Shown here: one piece after another, positions 22,493-34,638 of the stretch
Position numbering within the stretch: the stretch's first letter is position 1
How the letters are laid out: every line of letters begins with the position of its first letter
Assembly: GCA_958299035.1 (NCBI GenBank)
Contig: CATQJL010000316.1
Span: 11,316,347-11,380,346 of the forward strand
DNA length: 64,000 nucleotides
Direction: 5' to 3'
Origin: Cylicocyclus nassatus
Taxonomy: Eukaryota; Nematoda; Chromadorea; Rhabditida; Strongylidae
Made by a program: the position numbers and the translations under genes
Notes under the pieces: generated by a model
Databases searched by the model: none
What the model was told of the DNA's origin: nothing
The model's input: the letters and a program-made list of their open reading frames with translations, nothing else

Positions 22493-23263
22493 GGGCCGCA
22501 TGCATTAACATGGCCGCAGGGAGGGGATCGCAGCTTAGAAGAAAGCTTCATATTTCGAAACTCCAGATACCTGGATTTCACGTTGTGTACCTATCTGTAA
22601 GTATTCCTACTATCCTTCACTATGAACATGTTGAACAGGAGCGAGAAGCTGTACAAACCGCACTTTCCAGCTTTTGTATGATCCCTGATGATCCCCGGCG
22701 CTTTTCTTTGAAGTCATTTTTCTTTCTCCGAAGTTAACGAAAAACTTCCAAAGTTGTGCAGATTATCTAGCCCAACAGTGCTGAGCATGTTGCTGATAAG
22801 AACAAATGATGTTTTGGAGTCATGAATTTTCGATGATCCACAGGTCGAAATTTGGGGTTTACCGAAAAATTCGATTTTTCAAAAATTCATTTGTTTTCAT
22901 CAGCAACATGCTTAGCACTGTTGTGTTAGATGTTTAGTACAACTTTGGAAGGTTAATTGCGAAGAAAGAAAAATGATGTTAGATGTTTAGTACAACTTTG
23001 GAAGGTTAACTTCGAAGAAAGGAAAATGACTTTGAAGAATAGATGTTCGTCCCCCAGGGATCATTAGGGGATCCTACAAGAAGCTGGGTAATGCGGCTTG
23101 TACAGCTTCTCGCTTCTGCTCAATATGTTCATAGTGAAGGATGGCGGGAGTACTTACGGATAAGGTAGACAGCTTAAATCCTGATATCCGGAGCTTCAGG
23201 ATATGAAGCTTTCTTCTGAAGCTGCGATCCCCTCCTCAGCGGAAATGTTAGTGCATGCGGCCC
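22493..23263. mobile_element. PIF/Harbinger-like MITE, GGGCCGCATGCA family (copy 3)
   Basis: Ends GGGCCGCATGCATTAACATG and the inverse; target duplication TTA (22490-22492, 23264-23266). Contains an internal direct duplication near 22925-23010 (GATGTTTAGTACAACTTTGG twice). Confidence 0.82.
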
Positions 23264-23664
23264 TTAGATTGGTGGATACCTAAAGTGGACCAGCTAGTCT
23301 TGAACCCCTCAAAGTTCAAATAATCTTAGGGTGGTGGCATTCCCCAATGCTAATTATCGGCATAATTCGCGAGCCGGTATTTTCGGCCTCTAGCCCCCCC
23401 CCCCCTCTTTGAGCGCTCTCTATTTGCGATTTTAATGGTTGCGTTCTGCAACAAGTGCAAGTATAAGGTGTGAAATTTGACAGTTATGTTTATACGACTG
23501 AGTTTTGTCAGCCTGTTTTTTTTTTGACGCACTTACAGCGCATATTTGAATAAATAAGTAAAAAACGGCTGTTTAGGGTGTCCCGACAACAAATCAATTA
23601 TTTGATCTGACAGAATATCTCTTATGTAATGATGAATCTCTTAAACTTTGCGTTGTTTCACACT

Positions 23665-24516
23665 GGCCCGTAGTAAATCCCCATCAGGGCATCTCTTTTG
23701 AGGCGGACCGGAGGTGATCTCATCGCGCCTCAGCACACTGCCAGGGGAGTGATTGATTTCGAGCACATCACTTACTGGACGATCGCGTCTTCAACGGTGG
23801 AACGTTTCTGTCTTTTGTGCGTTACTAGTCGAATGGATAAGACTAATGCGTTCCAAGCGGCATAGCCGTGGTTCGAGTGCGGCTAGCGGCACAATTTTTG
23901 CTACTTGGCCTGGCGACCTTTGATAGCGGCCGTTATCGAAGAATCGATGATAGCCGCTATCAGAGATTTTACATAGCGAACAACGGGATAAAACAAATAG
24001 GAAGTATTTTGGTATTCATACCAGGAAAAATTACACTTGGCGAAGAATGAGTAGAAAAGTAAATTTACCCTCTTGTTATCTAAAGCGGTTTTTTCAAGAA
24101 AAACAAGCAACAACTGCAAGAAAAAGAGCAAAAAACCTTTTTTACCAATTTCGTCGCGCAATCAGCTGTTCATCAGTTCTCACTCACTTGGACGCCGGAA
24201 ATTGTGCAGTTTTGGGAGTTTTGTACCGCAAAAGAACGTCAGCTGCGGTGTTTCGTAAGTTACTCGGGAGCAACTTACGGGACTTTTCTCTGTGCTCTCC
24301 TCTTTAGCACAGTATTTACCTTATGTTGTCGCCCTGCTCATCTCCGATGAGTCGGTGGGGAGCATCTCCCTGCCGGGCTTCATCTGAAGCTAACCTGTAG
24401 GGTGAGCTTGCATACTTACACCACGGAAAAGTGGGCAGTCTTCATCTCACCCGACAAACCCTCATATAAGGGTCTCAGGGGAGATCATCTCCCGTGACCG
24501 AGCTTTACTACGGGCC
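23665..24516. mobile_element. 852-bp element, GGCCCGTAGTAAA ends, with tRNA-like segment
   Basis: Short inverted ends GGCCCGTAGTAAA/TTTACTACGGGCC. Target duplication ACT (23662-23664, 24517-24519). The insertion is supported by comparing the surrounding mariner arm with uninterrupted relatives at 27950 and 49130. Inside are a tRNA-like segment, a stem-loop at 23919-23962 (GATAGCGGC/GCCGCTATC) and a GC-rich block at 24330-24510. Superfamily unknown. Confidence 0.6.
23823..23893 (+). tRNA. tRNA-like pseudogene segment
   Basis: TAGTCGAATGG matches the A-box pattern and GGTTCGAGTGC nearly matches the B box at the right spacing. A D-arm AGTC/GACT is possible. The anticodon stem has an extra base (loop TTCCAAG, anticodon CCA if real), the T-stem is weak and the acceptor stem does not pair. 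Best read as a tRNA-derived or pseudogenic segment, not a working tRNA. Confidence 0.3.
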
Positions 24517-25352
24517 ACTCTATAAAGCAGAGCTGGCTTCAACTATGTTTACTTTATAGTTTTTTTTCTTCCTAAAATGACATAGCTATAACTGATCTAC
24601 TCTTATCTCGCACTCTTATTGATATTCTGATGCATGCGCTGTGATTAAAGCAAAAATCCAATGAAAAATAAAGTGCACTTGGTGTAAAAAAGATCATACT
24701 CCTGGATGTCTTATGCTCCCGGATGTCGACTCTTTGATTTCTATCATAAATAATCACTGATCTAAAATGCTATTACAGAAGGGCATCTGACCGTATTCAA
24801 GTAATGAAAATAATGAAGGTGCAAAACATTGCTACAGAAGTGGTCTCATTGATTTTATTTAAATTGAAATCTTCCTCAACAAGCGTAATAGGGTACTAAA
24901 ACGATAACTGTGCAGACAACACCTCGCTAGACTCGCTTATCTCGTACTCATTTTAGACGGGCGTATGCTGAGACCTTTACGTAAAAAAATCTTCAGTTTC
25001 TTAATTCAAATGTACCCGAAAATACACGTTAACGAAGTTAGAAGACGTTGTGCCATAGCCATCACTTTGGCATATGCGTCTAAGTTCATCATTTCGGTTA
25101 CACTTGAACAATGTCAATACTGGCTAAGAGTGAAATACTCCGTAAACCAAGAGCAAGCGCATTCCAAATGTTTATCTTACAAAAAAGATAAATACTTTCT
25201 GTGTGCTTTCCTTATAGGTGCATCATGAAAGCGCTGACTCCGACTTTCACAAGAAGAGCGTTACAGATACGGAGCGTGCAGTTACCATAGTTACTTGGAA
25301 GGGGGGGGGGGAGAGGGGGAGGGGGCCCCAACTCGTGCTTCTTCATCTATTA

Positions 25353-26264
25353 TTAGGTTGTTGCAAAAATAATGTCCGTTTTGCAAATTTTCACTTTTGA
25401 AGGCATTAACTTCGTTCATTCTCCATATTTTTGAATACCATCAAGACCATCAGAAACATCAAATCTTTCTTAACTTAGCGCGCCCCTGCCTAACTGATAT
25501 CGTAAACGGGATGAAAACCATGCGTCAGAAAACTGAAAGTTTTTCTTATAAAAACCTTGTCTTCAAGAGCTTACAACTCCCTTCAAGCTTTGTCCCTATG
25601 TCTTCTAATTAGCTTATTTTGTAGCCACAGGTCAATAGTATACGTGTGTTTAGAAAAAACTCCAACGAAGCAATTCTGCGAAAAAAAAGATAAAAATTTA
25701 AAAATGTTTACTCTTTTGAGCCTGTTTGTTGTAGGCCTGCAAGTGCCTAATTATGAAAATCTGGAATTTTTCGCGCACTGAAAAGCTAAGTTTATTTTCA
25801 GATATTGTAGTTAAGGTATGCTAATTTCAACCTTACAGAAATCGGCGAAGCTTTGGCGATTGCCTTGATGAGAAATTTCTGACCCATAGAATGCCAGCAG
25901 CGAGTGTCTATTTCGACGCGTCAGTTTCTCAGTCCACATATCTCCAAAAATCTACATCTGCACGCAGTGGGTAAACAATCTTCATCGAACAGATTTGCTA
26001 TGTTTTCAGAAGAATTCGTTTATCCTGAATTGTAATCAAGAAAGTGGAAGCTATGAGATTCTGATTTTGAGTGCGGATGTGGAAAATGCTGGTTGAAATC
26101 CTCACAAGTGAGGATAGCAGCTTAATTCCACCGCCATGAGAAAGTACATGAAGAGAGCTTTCCAATGATATGCAGAAGCTATATCGAAAAAGAAGGTCTG
26201 ATGGGAAAAAAGTTGTTTGGAATATAGGTCTAGAAAAACGGACATTATTTTTGCAACAACCTAA
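25353..26264. mobile_element. mariner-type element, TTAGGTTGTTGCAAAAATAA ends
   Basis: 912 bp, about 30-bp nearly perfect inverted ends, TA at 25351-25352 and 26265-26266. Unlike its neighbours it is not a foldback beyond the ends. No transposase motif was recognised inside, so it is non-autonomous or badly decayed. Confidence 0.85.
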
Positions 26265-26740
26265 TAGCTTAGCTTTATTAGCTGCTTCTAACCAAAAAAC
26301 AGCAACGAGTTCTATTTGCACCGTCAGATTTTTGCTTTAATGTAAGCTCGTAACTCCTCAATCGACGCTCCGCAGATTGGAAGACAAACTCGCTAACATC
26401 ACTCCATGCCCATTCGGAGTCTACATATTCATATGAGGGAAGGCCTCTTCGATTATTTGAAAGCAGTCGTCCCTTTCTAGGTCCCAAGAGTGTTTCAGTT
26501 CTATGTTTGGCTTATACCTTTTCTTCTAATTTGCCTGTGATCATTTGACTTTTCAGATTCTTACACGCTTGAAATAGCATTTTTCAGTCCTCGGTTACCA
26601 ATGAAGCCAGGGAAACAAAATTTCGTTTAATCACGAAAGTGCCAATGATGATCGAGTGAAAGCGCGCTTGACCGTACAAAATCATAGTGATTGTGAGTAA
26701 ATAATGTCAGCAGCGTTGTCTTTTACATGAACTCCACCTG

Positions 26741-27689
26741 TGGCCGTATTCATCAACGAACCCCGAGGGTTAAACTAACCCTGGAGGGTTAGTTTAACCC
26801 TGGAAAGCGTTTAACCCGTATTCATGAAACACAGGGTATGCTTAACCCTGAGGGTTAAATCTAACTTTGAGGGTTAATTTTACCCCGAAAGCGATTAACC
26901 CGTATTCATCATCGAACCTTGAGGGTTAAACTAACCCTGGAGGGTTAAACTTACGTGATTCATCAGGGTTAATTTAACCCTAGCTCAGAGCAAGGTTAAC
27001 TCTACCCTAACACTTCATACAAACATTTACTCGCATCTAATAGTTTATGGAAAACGATCAACGAGTATTGTATATTTAGTATTGGTTGTTGTTAAAATAT
27101 TTAGTTTCGACTTCGTTTCATGTTCATATTCGAAGTACATGAAACACTGACTTCGCGAGAAAAAGAATTCTAGCTTTGGTGACAAATGAATGCGACGAGA
27201 AAAAATGGCATTCCACTCTGACAAGTGCCAAAACAGAAGAACCCCTTTATAATAACACGTATACGAACTGCGCAAAAGTAGAACTTACACTGCACAATTG
27301 CACACATGAAAATAAACTCACGCTGTAAGAATGGATGCTGCACAAATATGCTAGAGATGTATTATAAAAACTAGTGTTAGAGGCTTATTCGTTGACTACA
27401 CTACTACAACAGTGAAAGAATAGAAGTATAAAGTGAATTTAGCCCGTAATTAGGCATTCTGTGATGTGAGTTTGCACAGCGCACGCGTGACTGACGCCTT
27501 AACCCTCCAGGGGTAGTTTAACCCTCAGGGTTGATGAATACGGCCACAGGTTCGTTGATCGATACGGGTAGATCGCGTTCCGTAGTAAACCCTAGCCTAT
27601 GGTTGATCAATACGGCCAATGAACCCTGAGGGTTAAACTAACCCTGGAGGGTAAGCTTAACCCTCAGGGTTCGTTGATGAATACGGCCA
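26741..27689. mobile_element. 949-bp MITE, TGGCCGTATTCATC ends, AGGGTTAA-rich
   Basis: Ends TGGCCGTATTCATCAACGAA and the inverse; target duplication CTG (26738-26740, 27690-27692). Family X copy 1 shows the empty site as CGCCTGATACC near 22240. The terminal quarters are built from many TTAACCCT..AGGGTTAA palindromes and repeats of the terminal sequence (ATACGGCC recurs at 27537 and 27612), giving cruciform-like ends. Superfamily uncertain. Confidence 0.75.
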
Positions 27690-28216
27690 CTGGTACCGTC
27701 TGATTCATGTGAAAATCCAATCCGACATCTATTTTCAGCGCACAATCAAACTATTGATAGCGTATGTAGAATTCACAACAGCAATTTCAAGACGAAATTG
27801 AATCGAAAAGTACGCACTTATTGTCGAGAATAAAAAAAATTGCGTGATACTTACGTTTGAATACAAAAAAAGCTGCAGAGGGGTGTCCCAAAGAGTGTCA
27901 AACAATTGACTCTTTATGATTTGATACTATGGAAAAATTTTGCGTTCTTTTAAAACCAATGCTGGCTTCAACTTAGATTTACAGTATAAAGCGACAACCT
28001 CTCTTTTTACTGCAAGATCTTTTTCAGGAACTTTTAGCATACAGCGCCACAATTATTTTGAAAAATTCTGAAGTTTGTATGCAAGGCCTTTTACTCCTGT
28101 TATTTCAATGCTCAACCTTTACAATGTATTCAAGGCCTTATAAACGGCGTACTTGCCCTTTCAAAAAAAACACAGAAAGTCAGCCGCTACGGTATACTTG
28201 GCCTAACTTCTAAATA

Positions 28217-29131
28217 TTAGCTTGTAGAGAAAGTTCCCGGGCACTTGCGAAATTTTTTAAATTGCTGTAACTTCAAGCAGATTGATCCTTTTTTGAAGCT
28301 ACAAACTTCAGTGCAAAGGCAACTTTGTCCACAATACATATTTGTCTTGTTGGCTTCTCAGCGTCTCACTGCGGTCCACCAGCATGCGCAGAAGTGAAAA
28401 AGGTCGGCGCAAAAAATGGCCTCTTTGTGCAGGGTTATCTCAGGCAGGATGAGAGCTGGAAAGTCCAAATGCTGTAGTTACATAGAGGTCTGCTGGGTTC
28501 TTATGGGGACAATTCATGTTTCTGAAGGACCACCTACAAGAAAATTTTCCTCAAAAAGTTTGAAAAATCGACCATTTTTGCCCCCAAAAATGCACCATTT
28601 TTCGAGTAAGTGACTTTGAAATCTTCTAGCTCTGCACAGAAAAAACCAAATCTTTGATTACTGGCAACATTACTGGGGTAATGCCTTGCATATCTTTTGG
28701 ACCCGTCATACAGGCGTGGCGATTCCTGCAGAAGCGACGCCAACTGCGAAAAGAGTTGCAGTCAGAGGCAAGTTCGGTAGCTTGTGATTTTTCTGCGCAA
28801 ATCACAAAACTCGAGGGCAGCTGCTAGTTAGAAGTCAACAGGCTTCTTAATTAAGTCAATCATGATTTGGACGAAATTTTTTCAACTGCACAAGAAAATG
28901 GCCGTAGGAAGAAAAATTGTGAAATTTTTGTGATTGTAAAGACCTCGCTTCTTGATGTGCAGATCAAACACGTCTTGGCATCGGTAAAAGTCAGAAGACG
29001 TATTGAAAACTTCAGCCTTCCCTCTACTGAACAGTATAAAAAACTTGGTGTCAAAGTCCGACCGAGCGCCAAAAAAATGCGTTTGAAAATGAATTTTCCA
29101 AAAGCGCCCGGGAACTTTCTTTATAACCTAA
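28217..29131. mobile_element. mariner-type MITE, AAAGTTCCCGGGC ends
   Basis: 915 bp; ends TTAGCTTGTAGAGAAAGTTC and (reverse strand) TTAGGTTATAAAGAAAGTTC followed by CCGGGC; TA at 28215-28216 and 29132-29133. A 93-codon plus frame (28867-29148) has no recognised domain. Confidence 0.8.
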
Positions 29132-29206
29132 TAAAACTTGAAGTTTAAGTACAAACTTCACATTCACGTAAGAGTTTATAGGTTGCTTGGTCTGTTTTCT
29201 GAAGTA

Positions 29207-30018
29207 TTAGGTTGAACACTAAGTTTTGCAACTTGTTTCATAACTTCACTCTCATTCAACATGGCGCACTCAAACTTTGGCATCATGTAGATTGCAATGT
29301 GAGCTACAAGCGAGCACAAATTATCTGAATTTTGAATACGAAATAGAAAAGTTTCAGGCATTTTTCGAAAACTAGTGAAATTTGAGAATTTTTGGGGTTT
29401 CTAGCTAAAATGAGGCCTTTGGCAGCCTAGAACATGCGCAGTAATCCGGATTCGTCTACAAATTATTGCTAAAGGTTGTCTCCTTTGGCCTATTGAGAAA
29501 GAAACAAAATCTAGGGGCATGTCGAGATTTGGCGTCCTCATAAAATCGAACGAGTCGATGTACGCAAGAGCTGCTGGGGACGACCGTCAATGACTAAAGA
29601 GTCCGAAGGTCAAATTCCGCCGAAACTTTATTAGTAAGGTTATTTGACCTGCCAAACACGAATATCACATTCATTTGTTGAATCAACGCCTTTTTCCTTG
29701 TTTAGGGTGAGACCCCATATCGTACATCTGCAGTAATCCTACAAAAGAACCCTTATCACGCAATTTCACTATCGTTTTTGTGATCAGCATGTCGGATAAC
29801 ACCCCTATGCCAAGTTTCAGCTAAATCCGTCAAACTTTGAATTTTTCTCCTTCATACCATGCACCTACCGTATCCCTCACTGCGACGTTCGAATTTGGTA
29901 GGACAGCAGCTGAGCTTGTAGCTTACCTAATAACCAATGCAGTGGCAAAATTTGAGTGCGCCATGTTGAATGAGAGGAAAATTATGAGACTAGTTGCAAA
30001 ACTTAGTGTTCAACCTAA
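29207..30018. mobile_element. mariner-type MITE, TTAGGTTGAACACTAAG ends
   Basis: 812 bp; inverted ends TTAGGTTGAACACTAAGTTT; TA at 29205-29206 and 30019-30020. The arms share GAGTGCGCCATGTTGAATGA-type sequence in inverse orientation. Confidence 0.82.
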
Positions 30019-30231
30019 TAAATTAGAGCCCTCTTTAGTTCAAAACTCTCTTTAAAGTCCCTACCGTAATCCTACAGTAACAGTGATTGAGAGAGATCGG
30101 TGCTTCTCTCTATGCTTTCAATTTGAGTTAAAGCCAGCTCCGCAACTTAGTGTTTGTTGGCCATGAAAGCCCTTAAAGCCACAAGAGAGTTTTTGAGAAT
30201 AACGTTCGACACATTATTGTGGGAAACCCTA

Positions 30232-31077
30232 TGTGGTTTTGATTTCACATGTCAATTCAGGCGAAAAAACCGTAAAAGAATGGTCGCAAACAACAACCGT
30301 ACTTATATTTAATCTCGTTCTGATGCCACACCAACATGTATGACCTTGGAATTTGAAATTCTACTTCCAATAGCTTTAACCATCGTTGCTAGACTGAACT
30401 GCATACGCCAGTAATATTCACGCTTATTCTATCTCAGTTCCTGTTTACCAAATTCTGATATAAAAACGTATGGTTAAGGCAAATGGTCCAAAATGTGTCC
30501 CTCGAGTGTACACTGAGCTCAGCTCAGCCGCTGGTTTTATAAGGCATTTTTTTTATAACTCACATGCTCCACTCCCCATCACTCTCACCAGAATTTCAAG
30601 TAGGAAGATGAAACCAAGGCGAATGAGCCATTATGCGTACCTTGTTATCCACTCCGAGGTTAGTGACTGTTACGTCAGCAGCACTCGAAAAGTGGAGATG
30701 TAAATTAATGTATAATAAGATGATACCGCTCGTACTCTATGAAAAAATGACGCAAGTTGAAGTAGACTCGCGCCAGGGGGGGGGGGTATGTGACGGTGTG
30801 AAAGAAATATGGATGGCCATCATTCAACTCAGCAGGCCGGAGCATTTCCTGACGTATTAGAAGTGAGAGTACGATAGGCATACGGTGAAGTCAATTTACA
30901 CGGGTACGCCTTAAGTGTACGGTAGTCTGCCTGGTTTAATGGATCTTCGCAAATTTCTGCTTGAAATTACTGGCTACTCACTGAGCTGATTACTTGCATT
31001 AGCTATTGATGACATTTGATTTCCAAACAGATCCTACTAAAAACCTTCTTAATATATATACTGTATGCCTATGTTAA
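30232..31077. other. repeat debris, no gene
   Basis: A block around 30470-30610 (GCAAATGGTCCAAAATG; TTTTATAAGGCATT; CTCCACTCCCCAT) is a diverged copy of 54735-54860. It includes a G11 tract (30776-30786). Open frames here lack support. Confidence 0.4.
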
Positions 31078-31524
31078 TGTATGTAATCAGCGCACTGAGT
31101 AACCCACCCAAGCAGAAACTTGGAAGGATACGTTGAAATTGGGCGACTACCGTAGACCTACCGTCTCGCCTCCATTGCCAAATGAGTGAATTTATTATAA
31201 TCATCGCATCTGGTAGGCCTCTGAGCCGTTCGAACATATACAAGGTGTCCCAGAAAGATGTGCACACTGTTTGATCGTTAATAACTCTCTTTCGTCCATG
31301 CCTTTCGCCGAGCTTGAGGCATCATTCTGTAGGGCGCAGTTGCACTTAGATTTCTAGTATAGACCGAAAGATCAATCACTTTTTATTGCTGTAAAATTAC
31401 GGTAAGAACCTCGAGAAGGACTTTTGGGTATTTAAAGCGATTTTTGCCCTAGAAAGAAAACTAAATATTAGGTTGGCACATAAGTTTTGCAACTTTTCCC
31501 GTAACTTTTTTCCTATTTTATGGA

Positions 31525-31558
31525 GCTTATATAGATTTATAGATATATAGATAGATAT

Positions 31559-31601
<43 letters not shown>

Positions 31602-31630
31602 TATAGATATATATAGATTTTATGGAGATT
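31525..31630. repeat. GATA microsatellite
   Basis: Run of (GATA)n with TATA interruptions, the longest pure stretch being about ten units. Likely length-variable. Confidence 0.95.
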
Positions 31631-31633
31631 TTA

Positions 31634-34432
31634 TAGATTTTTGACCGTTCTAATCGTCCAAATCAAAAAGGTCCAATATGTGAACTCTCCGATATTTATG
31701 CTCCGAACCAACCCAGTTGGTTTGGTAGTTGGTCTAGAAACCAACAAATTCGAGAACGGATATTAGGACACATAAGTTTTGGGAACTTTTTACATAACAT
31801 AGTTTGGAGTAATATTGTGTACACATAGCCCAAATTCGGAGCCATGTGATTGTTTGTGCGCTGTAAATAAGCCATTTGTTTGTTCGAGTCTTGCATTTGA
31901 AATTCGCGCGCTTGCGAAAGAACACGTTCAACTCGTGAAACCTGACATGTTCGTCGTGTTTTGGCGCTTCCTCCAGGACCTCATAAAAACGATGTCCCCG
32001 TTGCTTCTAACTCCAAAAACGAAGTCTAGTTTGACCCCAAACCATCGTTGCCGGGCCCTGAGTCCAAATAATCGATGAATAGAGCAAACTCTACAGAAAA
32101 CAGCACAGCTTTTTTCTACTTTCCAGAGCTCGTCATAATTTTTGAATAAATTTTTTGATGGAACCACCGAATTTTAGCAGACTCGTCTCAGACACAAATG
32201 CATCAAACACCAACAAGTATTCGGATTTTGGAACATACAAAGAAGGATTATGGTTTGACACTAATTTTAGTAACCAAGCAAACATTCACCGCTTCAGATT
32301 AGCAGCTTTTGAAAATTCCGGGTACAGCCCTGAAAAGCCTGAATTATGACGACTTTATCCCGGAAAACTTGCTGAATCGAAAACAAAAAAAAACTGGTAG
32401 AAAGAGGAGAAAAAGCTGCGTCGAATGACACCCGAGTTGCTTGCCGGTTATTGTTCTAGGAGGTTTGAGTTGACCATGCAATTTGATTGCATTGAAAAAA
32501 TGATTCCAGAAACTCTAAGAAGCAAGCTAAGAAAAGAAAAAATTGATTTGTGTCCTAGAAGGTTTTCTCTATTTATCTGTTACTCGTACATCTTCGGGGA
32601 ATCAGTACAAAAATATAGTAAAATAGCCGAACTTGATACTTACAAAAAGCATAAGTTGAAGTTTTTGGTAATTTTTCGAGAGCTGATGGAATATTATGCA
32701 ATGAAATTACAACTGTTAGAAAGAGGATAAAATGCTGCATCGAATGCTCCTAAAATCTATTGAAAATCTTGATGCCATGAGATGTGGCGTGCATTTGAAA
32801 AAGCGACATTGCTTTCGGAAGGACCTAATATTCGTGATCTTTGTGCTATAACGAGAAAAGCCAACGTTAGCAGCTGCTCTTTGTATAAAGCCCTTTGTTA
32901 TAGCATCTGCAATTTGTTCAGATTGCATCATATTTCGAAAGATCAGCAAAATCTTTTAGACTAAAAATGCTTAACGCTTAACTGGGCAAAAAGACGTCAA
33001 TCCATAAAAATAACTGCGCCAAACCAAACAGTCATAGATTTCTTTGTTTTTAGGTAAACAGTAGCCTTACAAAATTTTATACTAGCACCAATACTCATAC
33101 AAACAATGCAACTGCATCGTTTTTAAAACGAAAACAGAAATGATTTTAGGTTTCAAAGGCGCGGCAACTTTTTGGTAAAGTGGTTGAGACCTTGTCGGAA
33201 ACAGCGACGAGGACACAGTGTTTTCCCAAAGCATTGAACAGCACATACATCAAGAAGGCTCATCGCTGTACTTCGGAGTCTTCGTGCTAGCTAAGTAGAA
33301 GATTGGAACCTTTATAAGGCATTTCTAGACCAATCAAGTCAAAAAGCATCTTATTTGATAGAAAAACACAATCTCCTTTCGGAATGCAAAGTAAATTTAA
33401 ATTCTAGTCAAATGAGACCTCCAATGGCTGAAGAGCCAGAGCCATTTTCCAGTTCTGTTATATCATGTTACGCTCTTCAGGTGTCGCTAAGGGTTTTTGG
33501 ATTTAGAAATTCAAGGAACCCATATCAAGGGGTGTTTGTTTTATTGAAACCCCTTTGTATTAGCAAATATCTGGCTGCCTCCCATTTAGTTTTCAACCCA
33601 CAGAACAACAACTGGCAAGCGACTCGGGTGTCATTCGATGCAGCTTTTTCTTCTCTTTCTACCAGTTTTTTTTTGTTTTCGATTCAGCAAGTTTTCCGGG
33701 ATAAAGTCGTCATAATTCAGGCTTTTCAGGGCTGTACCCGGAATTTTCAAAAGCTGCTAATCTGAAGCGGTGAATGTTTGCTTGGTTACTAAAATTAGTG
33801 TCAAACCATAATCCTTCTTTGTATGTTTCAAAATCCGAATACTTGTTGGTGTTTGATGCATTTGTGTCTGAGACGAGTCTGCTAAAATTCGGTGGTTCCA
33901 TCAAAAAATTTATTCAAAAATTATGACGAGCTCTGGAAAGTAGAAAAAAGCTGTGCTGTTTTCTGTAGAGTTTGCTCTATTCATCGATTATTTGGACTCA
34001 GGGCCCGGCAACGATGGTTTGGGGTCAAACTAGACTTCGTTTTTGGAGTTAGAAGCAACGGGGACATCGTTTTTATGAGGTCCTGGAGGAAGCGCCAAAA
34101 CACGACGAACATGTCAGGTTTCACGAGTTGAACGTGTTCTTTCGCAAGCGCGCGAATTTCAAATGCAAGACCCGAACAAACAAATGGCTTATTTACAGCG
34201 CACAAACAATCACATGGCTCCGAATTTGGGCTATGTGTACACAATATTACTCCAAACTATGTTATGTAAAAAGTTCCCAAAACTTATGTGTCCTAATATC
34301 CGTTCTCGAATTTGTTGGTTTCTAGACCAACTACCAAACCAACTGGGTTGGTTCGGAGCATAAATATCGGAGAGTTCACATAAGTTTTGGACCTTTTTGA
34401 TTTGGACGATTAGAACGGTCAAAAATCTATCA
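31634..34432. repeat. long inverted repeat with ~830-bp arms
   Basis: Arms 31634-32465 and about 33600-34432 are nearly identical in inverse orientation, so the same peptides appear on opposite strands. About 130 bp in from each outer edge is a mariner-type end TTAGGACACATAAGTTTTGG (31764, partner near 34304). The 1.1-kb loop (32466-33600) resembles 36.9-37.7 kb. A strong candidate for hairpin double-stranded RNA. Confidence 0.85.
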
Positions 34433-34638
34433 TGTAGTGAAGAGAGCGGATCAAACCGTTGCCTCTCCCCTTTTTTGAGTCAAAAGTAGTATAATTCTAC
34501 GCGTTGACAGATATCGCGCTCCTATCACTTGCGGTGTCCTTTGAAATATGTGGCGAAAAATGCATCGCAGGATTGTTGAGGCTACAAATTTGGTTGGTCT
34601 ATGAGATTTCCGACATTCCCAGCATCAAAATGGTACTA

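Larger units (their letters stand above)
23575..24560. mobile_element. mariner-type arm fragment (GGGTGTCCC end)
   Basis: TTAGGGTGTCCCGACAAC at 23575, followed by a TTTGCGTT...GAGCTGGCTTCAAC arm that resembles the arms at 4.1, 27.9 and 49.1 kb. The arm is split by the element at 23665-24516. No opposite end found. Confidence 0.5.
24540..27880. repeat. dispersed repeat family X, copy 2 (interrupted twice)
   Basis: Matches copy 1 from AACTGATCTACTCTTATCTC-type sequence through GTGAAAATCCAATCCGAC. Interrupted by 25353-26264 and by 26741-27689. It gives the uninterrupted form of the site (GCTCGTAACTCC, near 26345) where copy 3 took a hAT insertion. Confidence 0.6.
27880..30231. mobile_element. 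old mariner-type foldback, GGGTGTCCCA family
   Basis: GGGGTGTCCCAAAGAGTGTC at the left and GTGGGAAACCC at the right; internal arm blocks (GCTGGCTTCAACTTAGATTT; CCTACCGTAATCCTACAGTAA) match the 4095-5235 element. Two further mariner-type elements are inserted at 28217 and 29207. Confidence 0.6.

Noticed and set aside
23823..23893. Functional tRNA
   Set aside because: Acceptor and T stems do not pair and the anticodon stem has an extra base; kept only as tRNA-like.
24330..24420. Hammerhead-ribozyme-like CCGATGAGTC
   Set aside because: The core differs from CTGATGA and no GAAA partner with flanking stems was found.
26741..27689. Internal telomere array (AGGGTTA-like units)
   Set aside because: Units are not tandem and alternate in orientation as palindromes; nematode telomeres are TTAGGC.
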